Source: JBCCSZ01 sp039821145 (GTDB taxonomy: Bacteria; Bacteroidota; Bacteroidia; Chitinophagales; Saprospiraceae). From it: a stretch of DNA of 64,000 nucleotides. This document shows, piece after piece, positions 15,669 to 24,670 of this stretch. The DNA lies in assembly GCA_039821145.1 (NCBI GenBank), contig JBCBOS010000019.1, forward strand, positions 62,001 to 126,000, read 5' to 3'. How positions within the stretch are numbered: position 1 is the first letter of the stretch; each line of letters opens with the position of its first letter. Position numbers and translations under genes: made by a program. The notes under the pieces were generated by a model. It ran no database searches, was not told the origin of the DNA, and worked only from the letters and a program-made list of their open reading frames with translations.

Positions 15669-16029
15669 GCGTTCTGTGGTTTAAGTTTAATTGTGATTGC
15701 TTGTACTTACTAGGGAGGAAAACTACTAAAACGGGAGAATTATTTCTCATAGTGTGCTTTATATTATTGGTCAAACATTTCGATTAGTTATTTTTTTCTC
15801 ACAAGAAAATTTTAAATAAGTAAAATTGTAGAGAATAATATTTAAAATTCCTTACCAGCCCATTGACAAACGCCACGACAAAGCCCCTCTCCCACCCCAA
15901 AGGTCTCGAAAATCCATTCGCAGCCTCCATTGGCGCAAAGTGTCAAATCATTGACCGTTATGGTCAAGAATTCCCATCGACATCCCCCCATCTTTGTATC
16001 ATCAATCGCAAACAAACCACCCTATTACA
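15669..16029. other. Divergent promoter region with a palindromic operator candidate
   Basis: About 360 bases between the carbonic anhydrase (leftward) and the DUF1772 gene (rightward). Bases 15713-15850 are very AT-rich and probably hold the carbonic anhydrase promoter. The right part holds the palindrome described separately. Confidence 0.5.
15951..15967. promoter_or_regulatory. Palindrome TTGACC-N5-GGTCAA, candidate operator
   Basis: A perfect 6+6 inverted repeat with a 5-base centre, 62 bases before the DUF1772 start. Size and spacing suit a dimeric helix-turn-helix regulator. No regulator gene is adjacent. Confidence 0.35.
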
Positions 16030-16536
16030 ATGATCAAATCAATGGAAACCAACATGCAACTCATCGTACTACTACTCGGAATTTTATGCACTGGCTTGAC
16101 AGCAGGATTGTGCTTTACCTGGTCCAACGCTGTGACACCTGGCATTGGACAACTGGATGACCTGACCTTTCTCAAGTCGTTCCAAGCAATGAACCAAGCC
16201 ATTCTCAACCAAAGCTTTTTCGTCGTTTTCTTCTCGCCAGCATTGTTGCTGTTCTTGAACGCTTTTCTACACAGGAGTGCCAATCGCACCACATTTGTTG
16301 CATTTTTGGCAGCAGCAGTTCTCTTTGCACTGGGTGTCGGGCTGATCACCATTTTCAAAAATGTCCCTCTCAACGACATCCTGGAGAACTCCGTTTTGGA
16401 AAGTCTTTCCGTCAAAGAACTCAGAAAATTGAGAAAGCAGTTTGAGGGCCCCTGGAATGCCTGGCACATGGGACGGACCATCAGTTCTTTCGTTTCCTTT
16501 GTCCTCTTGCTCATCGGTCTGGTCTACAATGGATGA
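16030..16536 (+). CDS. DUF1772 family integral membrane protein
   Basis: 168 aa; ATG 16030 is used because residues before it lack any feature, and ATG 16042 is also possible. Four hydrophobic spans are visible: near the N-terminus (LIVLLLGILCTGLTAGLCF), at FFVVFFSPALLLFLNAF, at FVAFLAAAVLFALGVGLITI, and at the C-terminus (FVSFVLLLIGLVYN). The segment WNAWHMGRT near the end is typical of DUF1772 proteins. Function unknown. It leads a three-gene unit with the AhpD-like and NmrA-like genes; this combination of small redox or stress genes is common in bacteria. Confidence 0.75.
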   Translation: MIKSMETNMQLIVLLLGILCTGLTAGLCFTWSNAVTPGIGQLDDLTFLKSFQAMNQAILNQSFFVVFFSPALLLFLNAFLHRSANRTTFVAFLAAAVLFALGVGLITIFKNVPLNDILENSVLESLSVKELRKLRKQFEGPWNAWHMGRTISSFVSFVLLLIGLVYNG

Positions 16537-16602
16537 ATCGATGTATGCTCGCTATTGACAAATTGATCCCACTTTGAAAAACAATTCCTAAAACAATTCA
16601 CC

Positions 16603-17205
16603 ATGCCTTTTTTCAAGCACTTAGACGATCTATCTGACATCACAGACATCACCTGGAATGACAGAAAGCGACTGGGGCCACTCGACAAAGCTGCCCAGGA
16701 AATCATGCGCGGCAAATCCAATTTCAGCTCTGCCCAAAGAGAAATTTTTGCAGCCTATGTATCGGGGCTCAATGCCTGTGCCTTTTGCTACGGTGCGCAT
16801 GTGGCGGTTGCCAAAAATTTTGGGGCATCGCCCAAGATCATTGAAGCTTTGATTGCAGACATCGACCAAGCTCCCATCGATCCCAAAGAAAAGCCCCTGT
16901 TTCAATACCTCAAAAAACTCACACTCCATCCCAGCAAATTGGTCCAAGAAGATGCCCAAAAAGTCTTTGAGGCGGGTTGGCGAGAGGAAGACCTCCAGGA
17001 TGTGATCTTGATCGCTTGCCTATTCAATTTTTACAATCGCCTGCTGGACGGACATGGCATCAAAGGCAATCCAGCCATTTACCAATTTGGTGCCGACCAT
17101 TTGCACAAAAGCGGATACGGCGTGCCTTGGTTCATCAACCTCATCAAAGGAAGCATCCGAAAGATGAAACGAAAGCAGCTTCAATCCAATCAAGCATCAA
17201 CATAA
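16603..17205 (+). CDS. Carboxymuconolactone decarboxylase / AhpD-like peroxidase family protein
   Basis: 200 aa. The core has the AhpD-type active site CAFCYGAHVAVA: a C-x-x-C pair with a His four residues after it. AhpD-like proteins use the Cys pair as a peroxidase or disulfide reductase. Helical throughout, no signal peptide, basic C-terminal tail. It sits 66 bases after DUF1772 and 33 before the NmrA-like gene, in one probable operon. Confidence 0.8.
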   Translation: MPFFKHLDDLSDITDITWNDRKRLGPLDKAAQEIMRGKSNFSSAQREIFAAYVSGLNACAFCYGAHVAVAKNFGASPKIIEALIADIDQAPIDPKEKPLFQYLKKLTLHPSKLVQEDAQKVFEAGWREEDLQDVILIACLFNFYNRLLDGHGIKGNPAIYQFGADHLHKSGYGVPWFINLIKGSIRKMKRKQLQSNQAST

Positions 17206-17238
17206 TCACCTCATTCATTTTTCCAAAAAAATACCATT

Positions 17239-18081
17239 ATGACAGAGAACATTTTAGTCATCGGAGGAACTGGTAAGACCGGTCGCCGAGTCGCAGAACA
17301 ACTTCACCAATTGGGCCACAACGTCAGAATCGCAGGTCGGAACACAACGCCAGCCTTTGATTGGGACAAGCCCGAAACCTACACCCCTGTATTGAAGGAC
17401 ATAGACCGCGCCTACATCGTCTACTACCCCGACCTGGCCGTACCTGGCGCCAGAGAAGCGATTGCCAAACTGACTGAAGCGGCCCTGGCCGCAGGCCTGG
17501 ACAAGGTGGTGCTGCTGTCTGGCAAAGGAGAAACGGAGGCCGAAGCCTGTGAGGAAATCGTCGCCAATTCTGGCCTCAACTACACACTGGTAAGGGCCTC
17601 TTGGTTCAACCAAAACTTCAGCGAAGGGGCATTTTTGGAATTTGTCACAGACGGAGTCATCGCACTTCCCATGCCCGAAGCAGAAATCCCCTTTGTGGAT
17701 GTCCAAGACATTGCCGACGTGGTGACCAAGGTATTGCTGGACGACTCCTTCAACAGCCAAACCGTCACCGTCACCGGCCCCCAAAAGAAGACGTTCAAAG
17801 AACTTGTGGACATCATGTCCAAGGCCACAGGACGCGACCTACAGTACATCCCCATTTCCATCGAAGACTTCAAAGAGGGGATGCGCCAGGCAGGGCTTCC
17901 AGATTCTTATGTTTGGCTGTTCGGCTACCTGTTCCAAGAGGTATTGGGCAATCCAGACAACCAAGTCATCTCACATGATGTCGAACGCGTTTTGGGACGA
18001 CAGGCGACTGACTTTGAAAGTTTTGCTGAAAAAGCAGCACAGTCTGGCATCTGGAATGCCAGCGTTCCCACTGCGATCTAG
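17239..18081 (+). CDS. NmrA-like NAD(P)-binding protein (atypical SDR)
   Basis: 280 aa, normal for NmrA/QOR2-like atypical SDRs. The N-terminus has the Rossmann glycine motif VIGGTGKTGRR. The motif YTLVRASWFNQNF and the later GVIALPMPEAEIPFVDVQDI are typical of NmrA-type proteins, which lack the classical YxxxK pair and often serve as redox sensors or quinone reductases. The substrate is unknown. Third gene of the DUF1772 operon; cytoplasmic. Confidence 0.85.
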   Translation: MTENILVIGGTGKTGRRVAEQLHQLGHNVRIAGRNTTPAFDWDKPETYTPVLKDIDRAYIVYYPDLAVPGAREAIAKLTEAALAAGLDKVVLLSGKGETEAEACEEIVANSGLNYTLVRASWFNQNFSEGAFLEFVTDGVIALPMPEAEIPFVDVQDIADVVTKVLLDDSFNSQTVTVTGPQKKTFKELVDIMSKATGRDLQYIPISIEDFKEGMRQAGLPDSYVWLFGYLFQEVLGNPDNQVISHDVERVLGRQATDFESFAEKAAQSGIWNASVPTAI

Positions 18082-18251
18082 GCACAAAAAAGCATAAGCA
18101 CCTGATTTTCGTATATTTTTCTGTAAACGAAAGTGGTTTGGTCATTTCTCCAAGCCACTTTTGCAGTTGGAGAACCTCAGAGAGAACGACCGCCCTCTGA
18201 CGCCAAATACAAAAAATTTAGTAGCTTTAAGCAAACAAAAAATCACTTTAC

Positions 18252-18701
18252 ATGAGACTTCTTCTATGCCTTTGCTTCCTCTCCCTTCTGGCCTGCCAAC
18301 AAGTGGATACCGAAGTGCAAAACGAACTCCAACAACTCAAGATGCAACTCCAAGAGACCGAACAGGCTCTCCAAAAAGCTTCCAATGACGAAGTCACTTT
18401 CATCCACACGGTCTTTTTTTGGATGAAGGAAGGGGTCAACGACGAACAAAAGAAAGCTTTCGAAGAAGGAATGGCTGCACTGGCCAAAGTCCCAACACTA
18501 TATAAGGTGTATTCCGGCCCCCCTGCCATGACAGATCGCGAAGTGGTGGACAACAGCTACGACTACGCATGGGTGTGCCACTTCGAAAGCAAGGAAGACC
18601 ACGACAGCTATCAGGTCGATCCCATCCACCTAGACTTCATCGAGAAGTACAAGGACTTGTGGGAAAAAGTACAAGTATACGACAATACCGTCAGCATGTA
18701 G
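18252..18701 (+). CDS. Lipoprotein with a stress-responsive A/B-barrel (Dabb) domain
   Basis: 149 aa. MRLLLCLCFLSLLACQQ is a lipoprotein signal with the lipobox LLAC. A short Gln/Glu-rich coiled coil (residues about 20-47) is followed by a Dabb fold: VTFIHTVFFWMKEG, then FEEGMAALAKVPTLYKVYSG and YDYAWVCHFESKEDHDSYQ. Dabb domains are dimeric ferredoxin-like barrels of mostly unknown role. An exported, coiled-coil-tethered version is somewhat unusual. It has its own 170-base upstream region. Confidence 0.8.
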   Translation: MRLLLCLCFLSLLACQQVDTEVQNELQQLKMQLQETEQALQKASNDEVTFIHTVFFWMKEGVNDEQKKAFEEGMAALAKVPTLYKVYSGPPAMTDREVVDNSYDYAWVCHFESKEDHDSYQVDPIHLDFIEKYKDLWEKVQVYDNTVSM

Positions 18702-18726
18702 CGGTCTGCTTCCTCCTCGCGCAAGG

Positions 18727-20028
18727 CTATTGGCCAAAGTAAGAACCGGGAACAGGACTCTCTGTCATGAAGTTGTACCTGTGGCCACTGTTTTGATTCA
18801 TCTTCAGGTGATCTGATACCCAATTGTAAAAAGGATCAATGCTCCCTTCCTTTTCTACTTCCTGTTGGGCTATTTCACGGGCGATGGCCAGGGCCTCTCG
18901 TTCGTCCGCACCTTGTCGGGAACTGGACCCATCTTCGTTGAACTTGAAGTTTCCTTCGCCCCACGGAAAGACATACGTCTGGGCCATCAGTCCAACAATG
19001 TCCGGACAAATGTAGGTTGACTCCAGCCAGTTTTGGCAGAAAGAAAAGGCAATGTTGCTGTCGATGAATTCCACTCCTTCAAAGTGGTTGAAAGTGGAAG
19101 ACTCCGCAGCCACCAGGAGGGCATCGGAATACTTGACCGATGGATCGTAGGCAGAGGCTGGTTTGTCCATCAGGAGAGAAAGTGTCAGGCCAATGATTTC
19201 TGAATCCCGATCGTTGGCATAAACGATCTTGTCGATGGCTTTGGATTCCAACAAGTGGATGAGTTGAAGCAGGATGATTTTGATGGATTCTTTGTTGCCC
19301 CAACTGGCCACATGCCTGCCGCCGGCTACGTATTGGGAATCGTCGAAAAAGAAGTCGAGGATCAGGGAGCCATATTGGATGTAGTGCCAATCGCGGATGA
19401 TGGCCTCTGGGGTCTCTACGGACAACAAGCGGTCGTAGGATTCTCGTACCTCAATCACCTTTTGTGTGGGCAGTTCCCAGCCTTCGTCTCCCCTTCTGGC
19501 ATCGATGATTCGCTCCAATTCCTGGATCAGTGGTTCCAGGTCCGTCCGATCGTTATTGAGGATTTTCAATTTGACAAAAAACCAGAATCCCCAAAAGTCA
19601 AAATCGTCTTTGACCTCCTCCAAGGTCTCTTGCGCCTTCTGGGTCTCAAATCGTCTGGCATATGCGATGGACAGGGTATTGGCAATGTCCAATTCTTTTT
19701 TCGTTTTGAATACTTCGCTGAGGAATATTTTTGCCAGTGGGTAATGGCCCGAGTTGTAAAAGTGGTATCCCAATTCCTGGAAGGAAGCAGCATTTGGAGA
19801 TTTGCTGGCTTGGTAAAACAGTTTGCTCTCTTCGGGAGCTCCCATCTTGGACAAACAGTCGCCTGCCAATTGGTAGAGAGGCTTGTATTCGATGTCTTTT
19901 CTAAAACCATCGACCAAGATGCCCAAGGCGGCAGAATATTCTGAGGCTTCGTATTTGGCTGTGGCGTTTTCATGTGACTCTTTGGCAGCAGAGTCTTTGC
20001 TTTCGGACTTTTTGAAAAAGTTGAACAT
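18727..20028 (-). CDS. TPR-repeat cytoplasmic protein
   Basis: 433 aa. No signal peptide; the N-terminus is MFNFFKKSESKDSAAKES. Residues about 20-145 form tetratricopeptide-like helical pairs (YEASEYSAALGILVDGF, FQELGYHFYNSGHYPLAKIF, NTLSIAYARRFETQKAQETL). The C-terminal half is unassigned, with Trp- and Asp-rich segments and an acidic end. It probably acts as a protein-interaction scaffold. It follows the 244-aa membrane protein gene on the same strand with a 97-base gap and may share its transcript. Confidence 0.65.
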   Translation of the reverse strand: MFNFFKKSESKDSAAKESHENATAKYEASEYSAALGILVDGFRKDIEYKPLYQLAGDCLSKMGAPEESKLFYQASKSPNAASFQELGYHFYNSGHYPLAKIFLSEVFKTKKELDIANTLSIAYARRFETQKAQETLEEVKDDFDFWGFWFFVKLKILNNDRTDLEPLIQELERIIDARRGDEGWELPTQKVIEVRESYDRLLSVETPEAIIRDWHYIQYGSLILDFFFDDSQYVAGGRHVASWGNKESIKIILLQLIHLLESKAIDKIVYANDRDSEIIGLTLSLLMDKPASAYDPSVKYSDALLVAAESSTFNHFEGVEFIDSNIAFSFCQNWLESTYICPDIVGLMAQTYVFPWGEGNFKFNEDGSSSRQGADEREALAIAREIAQQEVEKEGSIDPFYNWVSDHLKMNQNSGHRYNFMTESPVPGSYFGQ

Positions 20029-20125
20029 TTCTTTGTTGTCTTTGGTGAATGTGGATGGGCTTGCACTTGCGTACCGGGAATAGAACTGAACAAGCAGAAA
20101 AATCGTTCACGAAACTCGCGCAATG

Positions 20126-20860
20126 TCAATACGGCTCAATAACGGGCCCAAATAGAAAGCCTCCGAAGAAGAAGATTTGGATGAGAAGAAGAGTGATGCC
20201 TCCATACAACATGACCGTGCCAATCAGACGGGTTCGCTCCCGGAAGACAAAATAGCGATTGCCATCCGGATCGGTGCTCTTGCCATAGGCGTAGTAATAG
20301 CCCATCCCAACCCCTGCCACCACGAATATCCAGGAGGTAAACAAGCCAAAAATGATCCCTAGGGAATACAGGATCACCCAACTATTGCTCGCCTCCTTGC
20401 CCTTGCGAATCTCCTCGAATCGCTCCTTTCGCAGCCGCTCACTCTCGTCCGGACTGATGCTCACTCCTCTTTTGTTCAATATGATCCGCGCAATGGCGAC
20501 ATCCTCTGCCGACCATTCGTCTTGCTTGTTGAAAATGTCCTTCAATTCCTCCGTATCCAACTGGGTCAAATAGTGGTCACCGATCTCTTCGTAGGTGACG
20601 TCCTGCACTTGCTGGGCGAGGAGTTGATTGACCTTTTTGAAATCTCCGCGCAGGACTTTCAAGATAGCCTTGGGCACCAATCCCCTGCCGACAATGGCCG
20701 AGTCGATGACGGTTCCCGTTGATTCCATTCGGTAGGAGATGTCGTGCTTGTCCAAGAGTTGGGCAAAATTTTCTGCTTCTTCTACGTTCATGAAATTCCT
20801 GTAAAATTCATAGGTATTGTCCTGTTCATTGACCAGCTCACCATCGATGGGTTCTTTCAT
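20126..20860 (-). CDS. Membrane protein with N-terminal DUF2007-like domain
   Basis: 244 aa. Residues about 15-80 (YEFYRNFMNVEEAENFAQLL, then HDISYRMES) resemble DUF2007, a small putative signal-transducing domain. The middle is charged and helical. Two or three hydrophobic spans follow: SWVILYSLGIIFGLFTSWIF with VVAGVGMGYYYAY, and LIGTVMLYGGITLLLIQIFF. Function unknown. It is divergent from the LysR gene and sits upstream of the TPR gene. Confidence 0.6.
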   Translation of the reverse strand: MKEPIDGELVNEQDNTYEFYRNFMNVEEAENFAQLLDKHDISYRMESTGTVIDSAIVGRGLVPKAILKVLRGDFKKVNQLLAQQVQDVTYEEIGDHYLTQLDTEELKDIFNKQDEWSAEDVAIARIILNKRGVSISPDESERLRKERFEEIRKGKEASNSWVILYSLGIIFGLFTSWIFVVAGVGMGYYYAYGKSTDPDGNRYFVFRERTRLIGTVMLYGGITLLLIQIFFFGGFLFGPVIEPY

Positions 20861-20997
20861 AGTTCATACATTTTGATTGTTGCAAAAAGCAAAATGGTGG
20901 ACCAAATGCGTTCTTTCAAATGTAAGCAGTATTTTTGCTTTTGCCATGAAAAATCTCCATTTGTCCCGGTCTGAAAAAGACCAAATCCGATGCACCC

Positions 20998-21906
20998 ATG
21001 AATTTTCAGCAACTCAACTACATCCTCGCCGTCGAAAAGCACCAGAACTTCCACCGGGCAGCCATTGCCTGTGAGGTGGCACAATCTACCTTGAGTCGCG
21101 AAATCCAGCGATTGGAGCAGGAATACCAGATCATCATTTTTGACCGGACCCGCCACCCCGTTGTCCCCACCCTCAAAGGACTCGACCTTCTCCGCAAGGC
21201 CAAAGACATCCTGGCCCACCAAAAAGAATTCATCCGCATTGCCCACAAACGCGACAATGAGATCACTGGCAACATGAATCTGGCCATCACGGAAATCCTC
21301 GCCCCCTACATCACCCCCAAATTCATCTACTCCCTGGCCCAAAAGTACCCCGATCTGGAACTCAACATTCTGGAATTGAGCGACCGCAGGATCGAGGATT
21401 TGCTCATCGAAGAAGAAATCGATGCCGCCATCATGATCTCCCCTTCCCTGACCCACGAATACTACGAATCCAAAATTTACAAAGAAGAAATCCTCTTGTA
21501 CAGCACCCAGGAAATCCCCGATCACACCGATGGCAAAATCAACCTGAGCAGCATCGACCTCAAAGAAGTTCTCATCCACGAAGACCTAAAAGACATTCTC
21601 CAACGACAACTGAACAGCGAGTTGAACAAACTCTCTCCCAGCCCTGGCAGAAAAATCAAGTACCTGAAGGGAAACCTGGAAACCCTCCGCAACATCGTCA
21701 ACCACAATGGCGGCTCCATGCTCCTGCCCAAAATCGCCATTCCTTACTTTCCCGACAATCAACGCCAGCGCATTTATTCATTTCTGGACAGTCAACCCGA
21801 ACTGGACGTCAGCCTCATCTCTGCACGAGGTTTTGAAAAAAATCGCATCATCAAACGCTTGACAGAAGAGATCCTGCGCATCGTTCCCAAAGAAAAATTG
21901 ATCTAA
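20998..21906 (+). CDS. LysR-family transcriptional regulator
   Basis: 302 aa, standard length. Residues 1-60 are the winged helix-turn-helix (MNFQQLNYILAVEKHQNFHR, then AQSTLSREIQRLEQEY). Residues about 90-290 are the periplasmic-binding-protein-like effector domain. The next gene in the same direction, prpD-like, starts 196 bases on with an inverted repeat in between, so this is the likely regulator of the prpD/ComA/flavoprotein cluster. It resembles OxyR-type members only generally; the effector is unknown. Confidence 0.9.
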   Translation: MNFQQLNYILAVEKHQNFHRAAIACEVAQSTLSREIQRLEQEYQIIIFDRTRHPVVPTLKGLDLLRKAKDILAHQKEFIRIAHKRDNEITGNMNLAITEILAPYITPKFIYSLAQKYPDLELNILELSDRRIEDLLIEEEIDAAIMISPSLTHEYYESKIYKEEILLYSTQEIPDHTDGKINLSSIDLKEVLIHEDLKDILQRQLNSELNKLSPSPGRKIKYLKGNLETLRNIVNHNGGSMLLPKIAIPYFPDNQRQRIYSFLDSQPELDVSLISARGFEKNRIIKRLTEEILRIVPKEKLI

Positions 21907-21990
21907 GCATTCCAAGCTCATAACAATCTGATTTCCAGCACCTAAGACTGCTTTCCTCCAATGCATTCCAGCAATGCGAGGGGAGATCAT

Positions 21991-22030
21991 TGATCGCATT
22001 TGCATCCATCCCAATCGCAAACAGCGATCA
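21991..22030. promoter_or_regulatory. Inverted repeat, candidate LysR operator upstream of the PrpD-like gene
   Basis: TGATCGCATTTGC (21991-22003) pairs imperfectly with GCAAACAGCGATCA (22017-22030) across a 13-base centre. It lies about 75 bases before the prpD-like start and directly after the LysR gene. Confidence 0.4.
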
Positions 22031-22102
22031 GACTCATCGCCAAGAGCGATTGTAGAAGTGAGGCTGCTGAGGCTAATTTTGTGACAAAGAAAACCAAAAA
22101 AT

Positions 22103-23500
22103 ATGCTTATGACAGAAGTACAAAAATTGGCAGCCTTTGCCTCATCCCACACCTATGCTGATCTGAGTCAAGAAGCAGTTCGCGAACTCAAAATTCGCTT
22201 GCTGGATGCCCTGGGATGTGCCATCGGCGCGCTGGAAGGCCCTCCCATTCGCAACATCAAAAACCAAATCGAAGACTTTGGCGGTCGACCCCTTGCCTCC
22301 CTGATTGGCGGCATGCAAACGGCCCCAGACCGCGCCGCCTTCTACAACTCCGCCCTGGTGCGCTACCTCGATTACAACGACAGCTACCTGGCCAAGCGAG
22401 AGACCTGCCATCCCTCTGACAACATCGGCTCCATCCTCGCAGCAGGAGAATACAACAACATTGACGGCAAAACCTTCCTCACTGCCCTTGGCATTGCCTA
22501 CCAAGTCCATTGCCGCCTCAGCGATGTAGCCCCGGTTCGCCACAAGGGGTTTGACCACACAGTCCAAGGTGCCTACGCTTGCGCTGCTGGTGTGTCTCAT
22601 GCCCTCGGCTTAAACAAACAAAAAACTGCCCATGCCATCTCCATTGCAGCCACAGCCTACAATGCACTCAGAGTGACCCGCACCGGAAACCTATCCAATT
22701 GGAAGGGCCTGGCTTTTCCCTCTACTGGATGGACTTCCACGCACTCGGCCTTCCTCGCCATGCGCGGCATCACTGGTCCCGAAGAAGTCTTCGAAGGCAA
22801 CAAGGGCTTCAAGGACAGCATCGCAGGGGAATTTGAGATCGACTGGTCGAAGGAAGACCTGGAAAGAGTCCGGCACACCATCATCAAAAAGTACAATGCC
22901 GAGATTCATTCCCAGGCCACTTTGGAGGGATTGATTGAGCTGCGCAATGAGCACCAATTCGACCCCAAAGACATTGACAAAATTGTGCTGAACACCTTCG
23001 ACGTTGCCTTCCACATCATCGGCGGTGGCGAAGAAGGAGGCAAGAAAAACATCCGTGTGAAAGAGGAGGCCGATCACAGTCTGCCTTACCTGATGGCGGC
23101 GGCGATTCTGGATGGCAATGTCCTGCCAGCCCAGTACCAGCAAGACCGGATTTTGCGCGACGACATTCAAAGCCTGCTGAAAAAGGTGGAGATATTTGAA
23201 AAGAAAGAATACTCCGACCGCTTCCCACAAGAAGAAGCCTGTGACATCAGCATTCACTTCAAGGATGGAACCGTTTTGACCAAAGAAAAAAAGGACTACG
23301 AAGGCTTCCATACCCGCCCGGCTTCCTGGGGATTCATCATTGAAAAATTCAACAACCTGGCCCGTCCGTTCATCGACGAAGGCCTCCGCCATGACATCAT
23401 CCACATCGTCAAACATTTTGAAGACTACAAAGTGAGCGACCTGATGAACGCGCTTGCTAGAGTCAATTCCGTATCCACCAAAAACATTGAATATGCCTGA
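22103..23500 (+). CDS. MmgE/PrpD family protein
   Basis: 465 aa, normal for the family, which includes 2-methylcitrate dehydratase and cis-aconitate decarboxylase. Family marks are YLDYNDSYLAK followed by CHPSDNIGSILAAGE, and later AFPSTGWTSTHSAFLAMRGI. ATG 22103 and ATG 22109 are both possible starts. No prpB or prpC is in the window, so methylcitrate breakdown cannot be assumed. The 3' end overlaps the ComA-like gene by 8 bases, indicating translational coupling and a shared pathway. Confidence 0.85.
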   Translation: MLMTEVQKLAAFASSHTYADLSQEAVRELKIRLLDALGCAIGALEGPPIRNIKNQIEDFGGRPLASLIGGMQTAPDRAAFYNSALVRYLDYNDSYLAKRETCHPSDNIGSILAAGEYNNIDGKTFLTALGIAYQVHCRLSDVAPVRHKGFDHTVQGAYACAAGVSHALGLNKQKTAHAISIAATAYNALRVTRTGNLSNWKGLAFPSTGWTSTHSAFLAMRGITGPEEVFEGNKGFKDSIAGEFEIDWSKEDLERVRHTIIKKYNAEIHSQATLEGLIELRNEHQFDPKDIDKIVLNTFDVAFHIIGGGEEGGKKNIRVKEEADHSLPYLMAAAILDGNVLPAQYQQDRILRDDIQSLLKKVEIFEKKEYSDRFPQEEACDISIHFKDGTVLTKEKKDYEGFHTRPASWGFIIEKFNNLARPFIDEGLRHDIIHIVKHFEDYKVSDLMNALARVNSVSTKNIEYA

Positions 23501-24344
23501 TACACTCAAAAAAGCTGCATTCATTACCAATCCCATTTCCTTCGATTGGTTGCAGCGCAACGACCGCAGCCCCAAGCCAAGAAAAACCGGACTGACCGAA
23601 ATACGGGCTGCCTACTACTCCAACTTCGGTCCCAACTACTTCAGAGACATTCTGGAAACCTCTGGCAACTATGTCGACAGCATCAAATTTGCAGGTGGCT
23701 CCTTCACCTTCATGAACCCCCAAAAGATTCGGGAGATCAACGACCTCGCCCACGAATACGGCACCCTGGTGTCCACGGGCGGCTTCATCGAATACGTGCT
23801 GACCAAGGGCAAAGATGCCGTAAAAAGGTACATCTCAGAGTGCAAGGAGTTGGGCTTCGACATCATCGAAATCTCCACGGGTTTCATCTCCATCCCCACC
23901 GATGACTGGCTTCGGGTGATCGAGGATGTCCAAAAGGCCGGCCTGAAGGCCAAGCCCGAAATCGGCATTCAATTTGGAGCGGGTGGCGATACCGTCGCCG
24001 CAGAACTGGCCAATGAGGGCGTACAGGATGTGGGCTACGCTGTCAAACAAGCCAAGAGGTTTTTGGATGCCGGCGCCTACCTCATCATGATCGAGTCGGA
24101 AGGCATCACAGAGAATGCCAACCCCTGGCGAGTAGACGTCCCCGCCACTTTCATCAATGAGGTCGGCCTGGAAAACCTCATGTTCGAGGCGGCCGATCCA
24201 CAGGTGTTCAAGTGGTACATCAAGAATTATGGCTCGGAGGTCAACCTTTTTGTCGACCACAGCCAAATTGTCCAATTGGAATGCACCCGCCAAGGCATCT
24301 GGGGAACCAACGACGTCTGGGGCCGCATCGTAACCTACAAGTAA
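23493..24344 (+). CDS. Phosphosulfolactate synthase (ComA)-like TIM-barrel protein
   Basis: 283 aa from ATG 23493, which overlaps the preceding stop. ComA adds sulfite to phosphoenolpyruvate in coenzyme M synthesis; bacterial homologues often have other roles. Strands of the barrel are visible (YVDSIKFAGGSFTF, FDIIEISTGFISIP, AKPEIGIQFGAG, AYLIMIESEGITENAN, VNLFVDHSQIVQLE). The segment KFAGGSFTF replaces what I recall as the KFGWGTS-type motif of archaeal ComA, so the substrate may differ. The tail RQGIWGTNDVWGRI matches my memory of bacterial homologues. A terminator follows, so the flavoprotein gene downstream probably has its own or an attenuated transcript. Confidence 0.75.
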   Translation: MPDTLKKAAFITNPISFDWLQRNDRSPKPRKTGLTEIRAAYYSNFGPNYFRDILETSGNYVDSIKFAGGSFTFMNPQKIREINDLAHEYGTLVSTGGFIEYVLTKGKDAVKRYISECKELGFDIIEISTGFISIPTDDWLRVIEDVQKAGLKAKPEIGIQFGAGGDTVAAELANEGVQDVGYAVKQAKRFLDAGAYLIMIESEGITENANPWRVDVPATFINEVGLENLMFEAADPQVFKWYIKNYGSEVNLFVDHSQIVQLECTRQGIWGTNDVWGRIVTYK

Positions 24345-24670
24345 CAGCTACCGAGAGTTTATTTGCACAAGGGGAGGTGAGCCGTCATCTCCCCTGTTTT
24401 GAAAGGGAAAATCTTCGACGATGAAGGACAATTTGCAACAACAGTTTTCACCGAAAAATCAAACAAATCTCATTTTGAGCTTGTTTTTTTATTGACAGGA
24501 CAACCCCATTGCGTTTGTCCAATCGAGCGCACTCTTGCGCTGCTACTTTTCTCTATATCAATCAACTTTTGCAGCCCCCGACGATGGGGCATTGACAAGG
24601 TCTTTCGGCCAAGTCGCTTTGTGGAGCGCCCCCCTGGCCCTGCTATTTTATTACCTAAAAAGAACAACCA
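24345..24670. other. Leader region before the flavoprotein gene
   Basis: 326 bases holding a terminator-like hairpin (24371-24400). Short open frames span the rest but show no family features; I regard them as chance. Confidence 0.5.
24371..24400 (+). terminator. Terminator after the ComA-like gene
   Basis: GGGGAGGTGA pairs with TCATCTCCCC (one A-G-type mismatch area) around GCCG, followed by TGTTTT. It lies 27 bases past the stop. Confidence 0.65.

Noticed and set aside
22691..23575. 294-codon minus-strand frame opposite the PrpD-like gene
   Set aside because: Shadow frame; the plus strand carries the family motifs.
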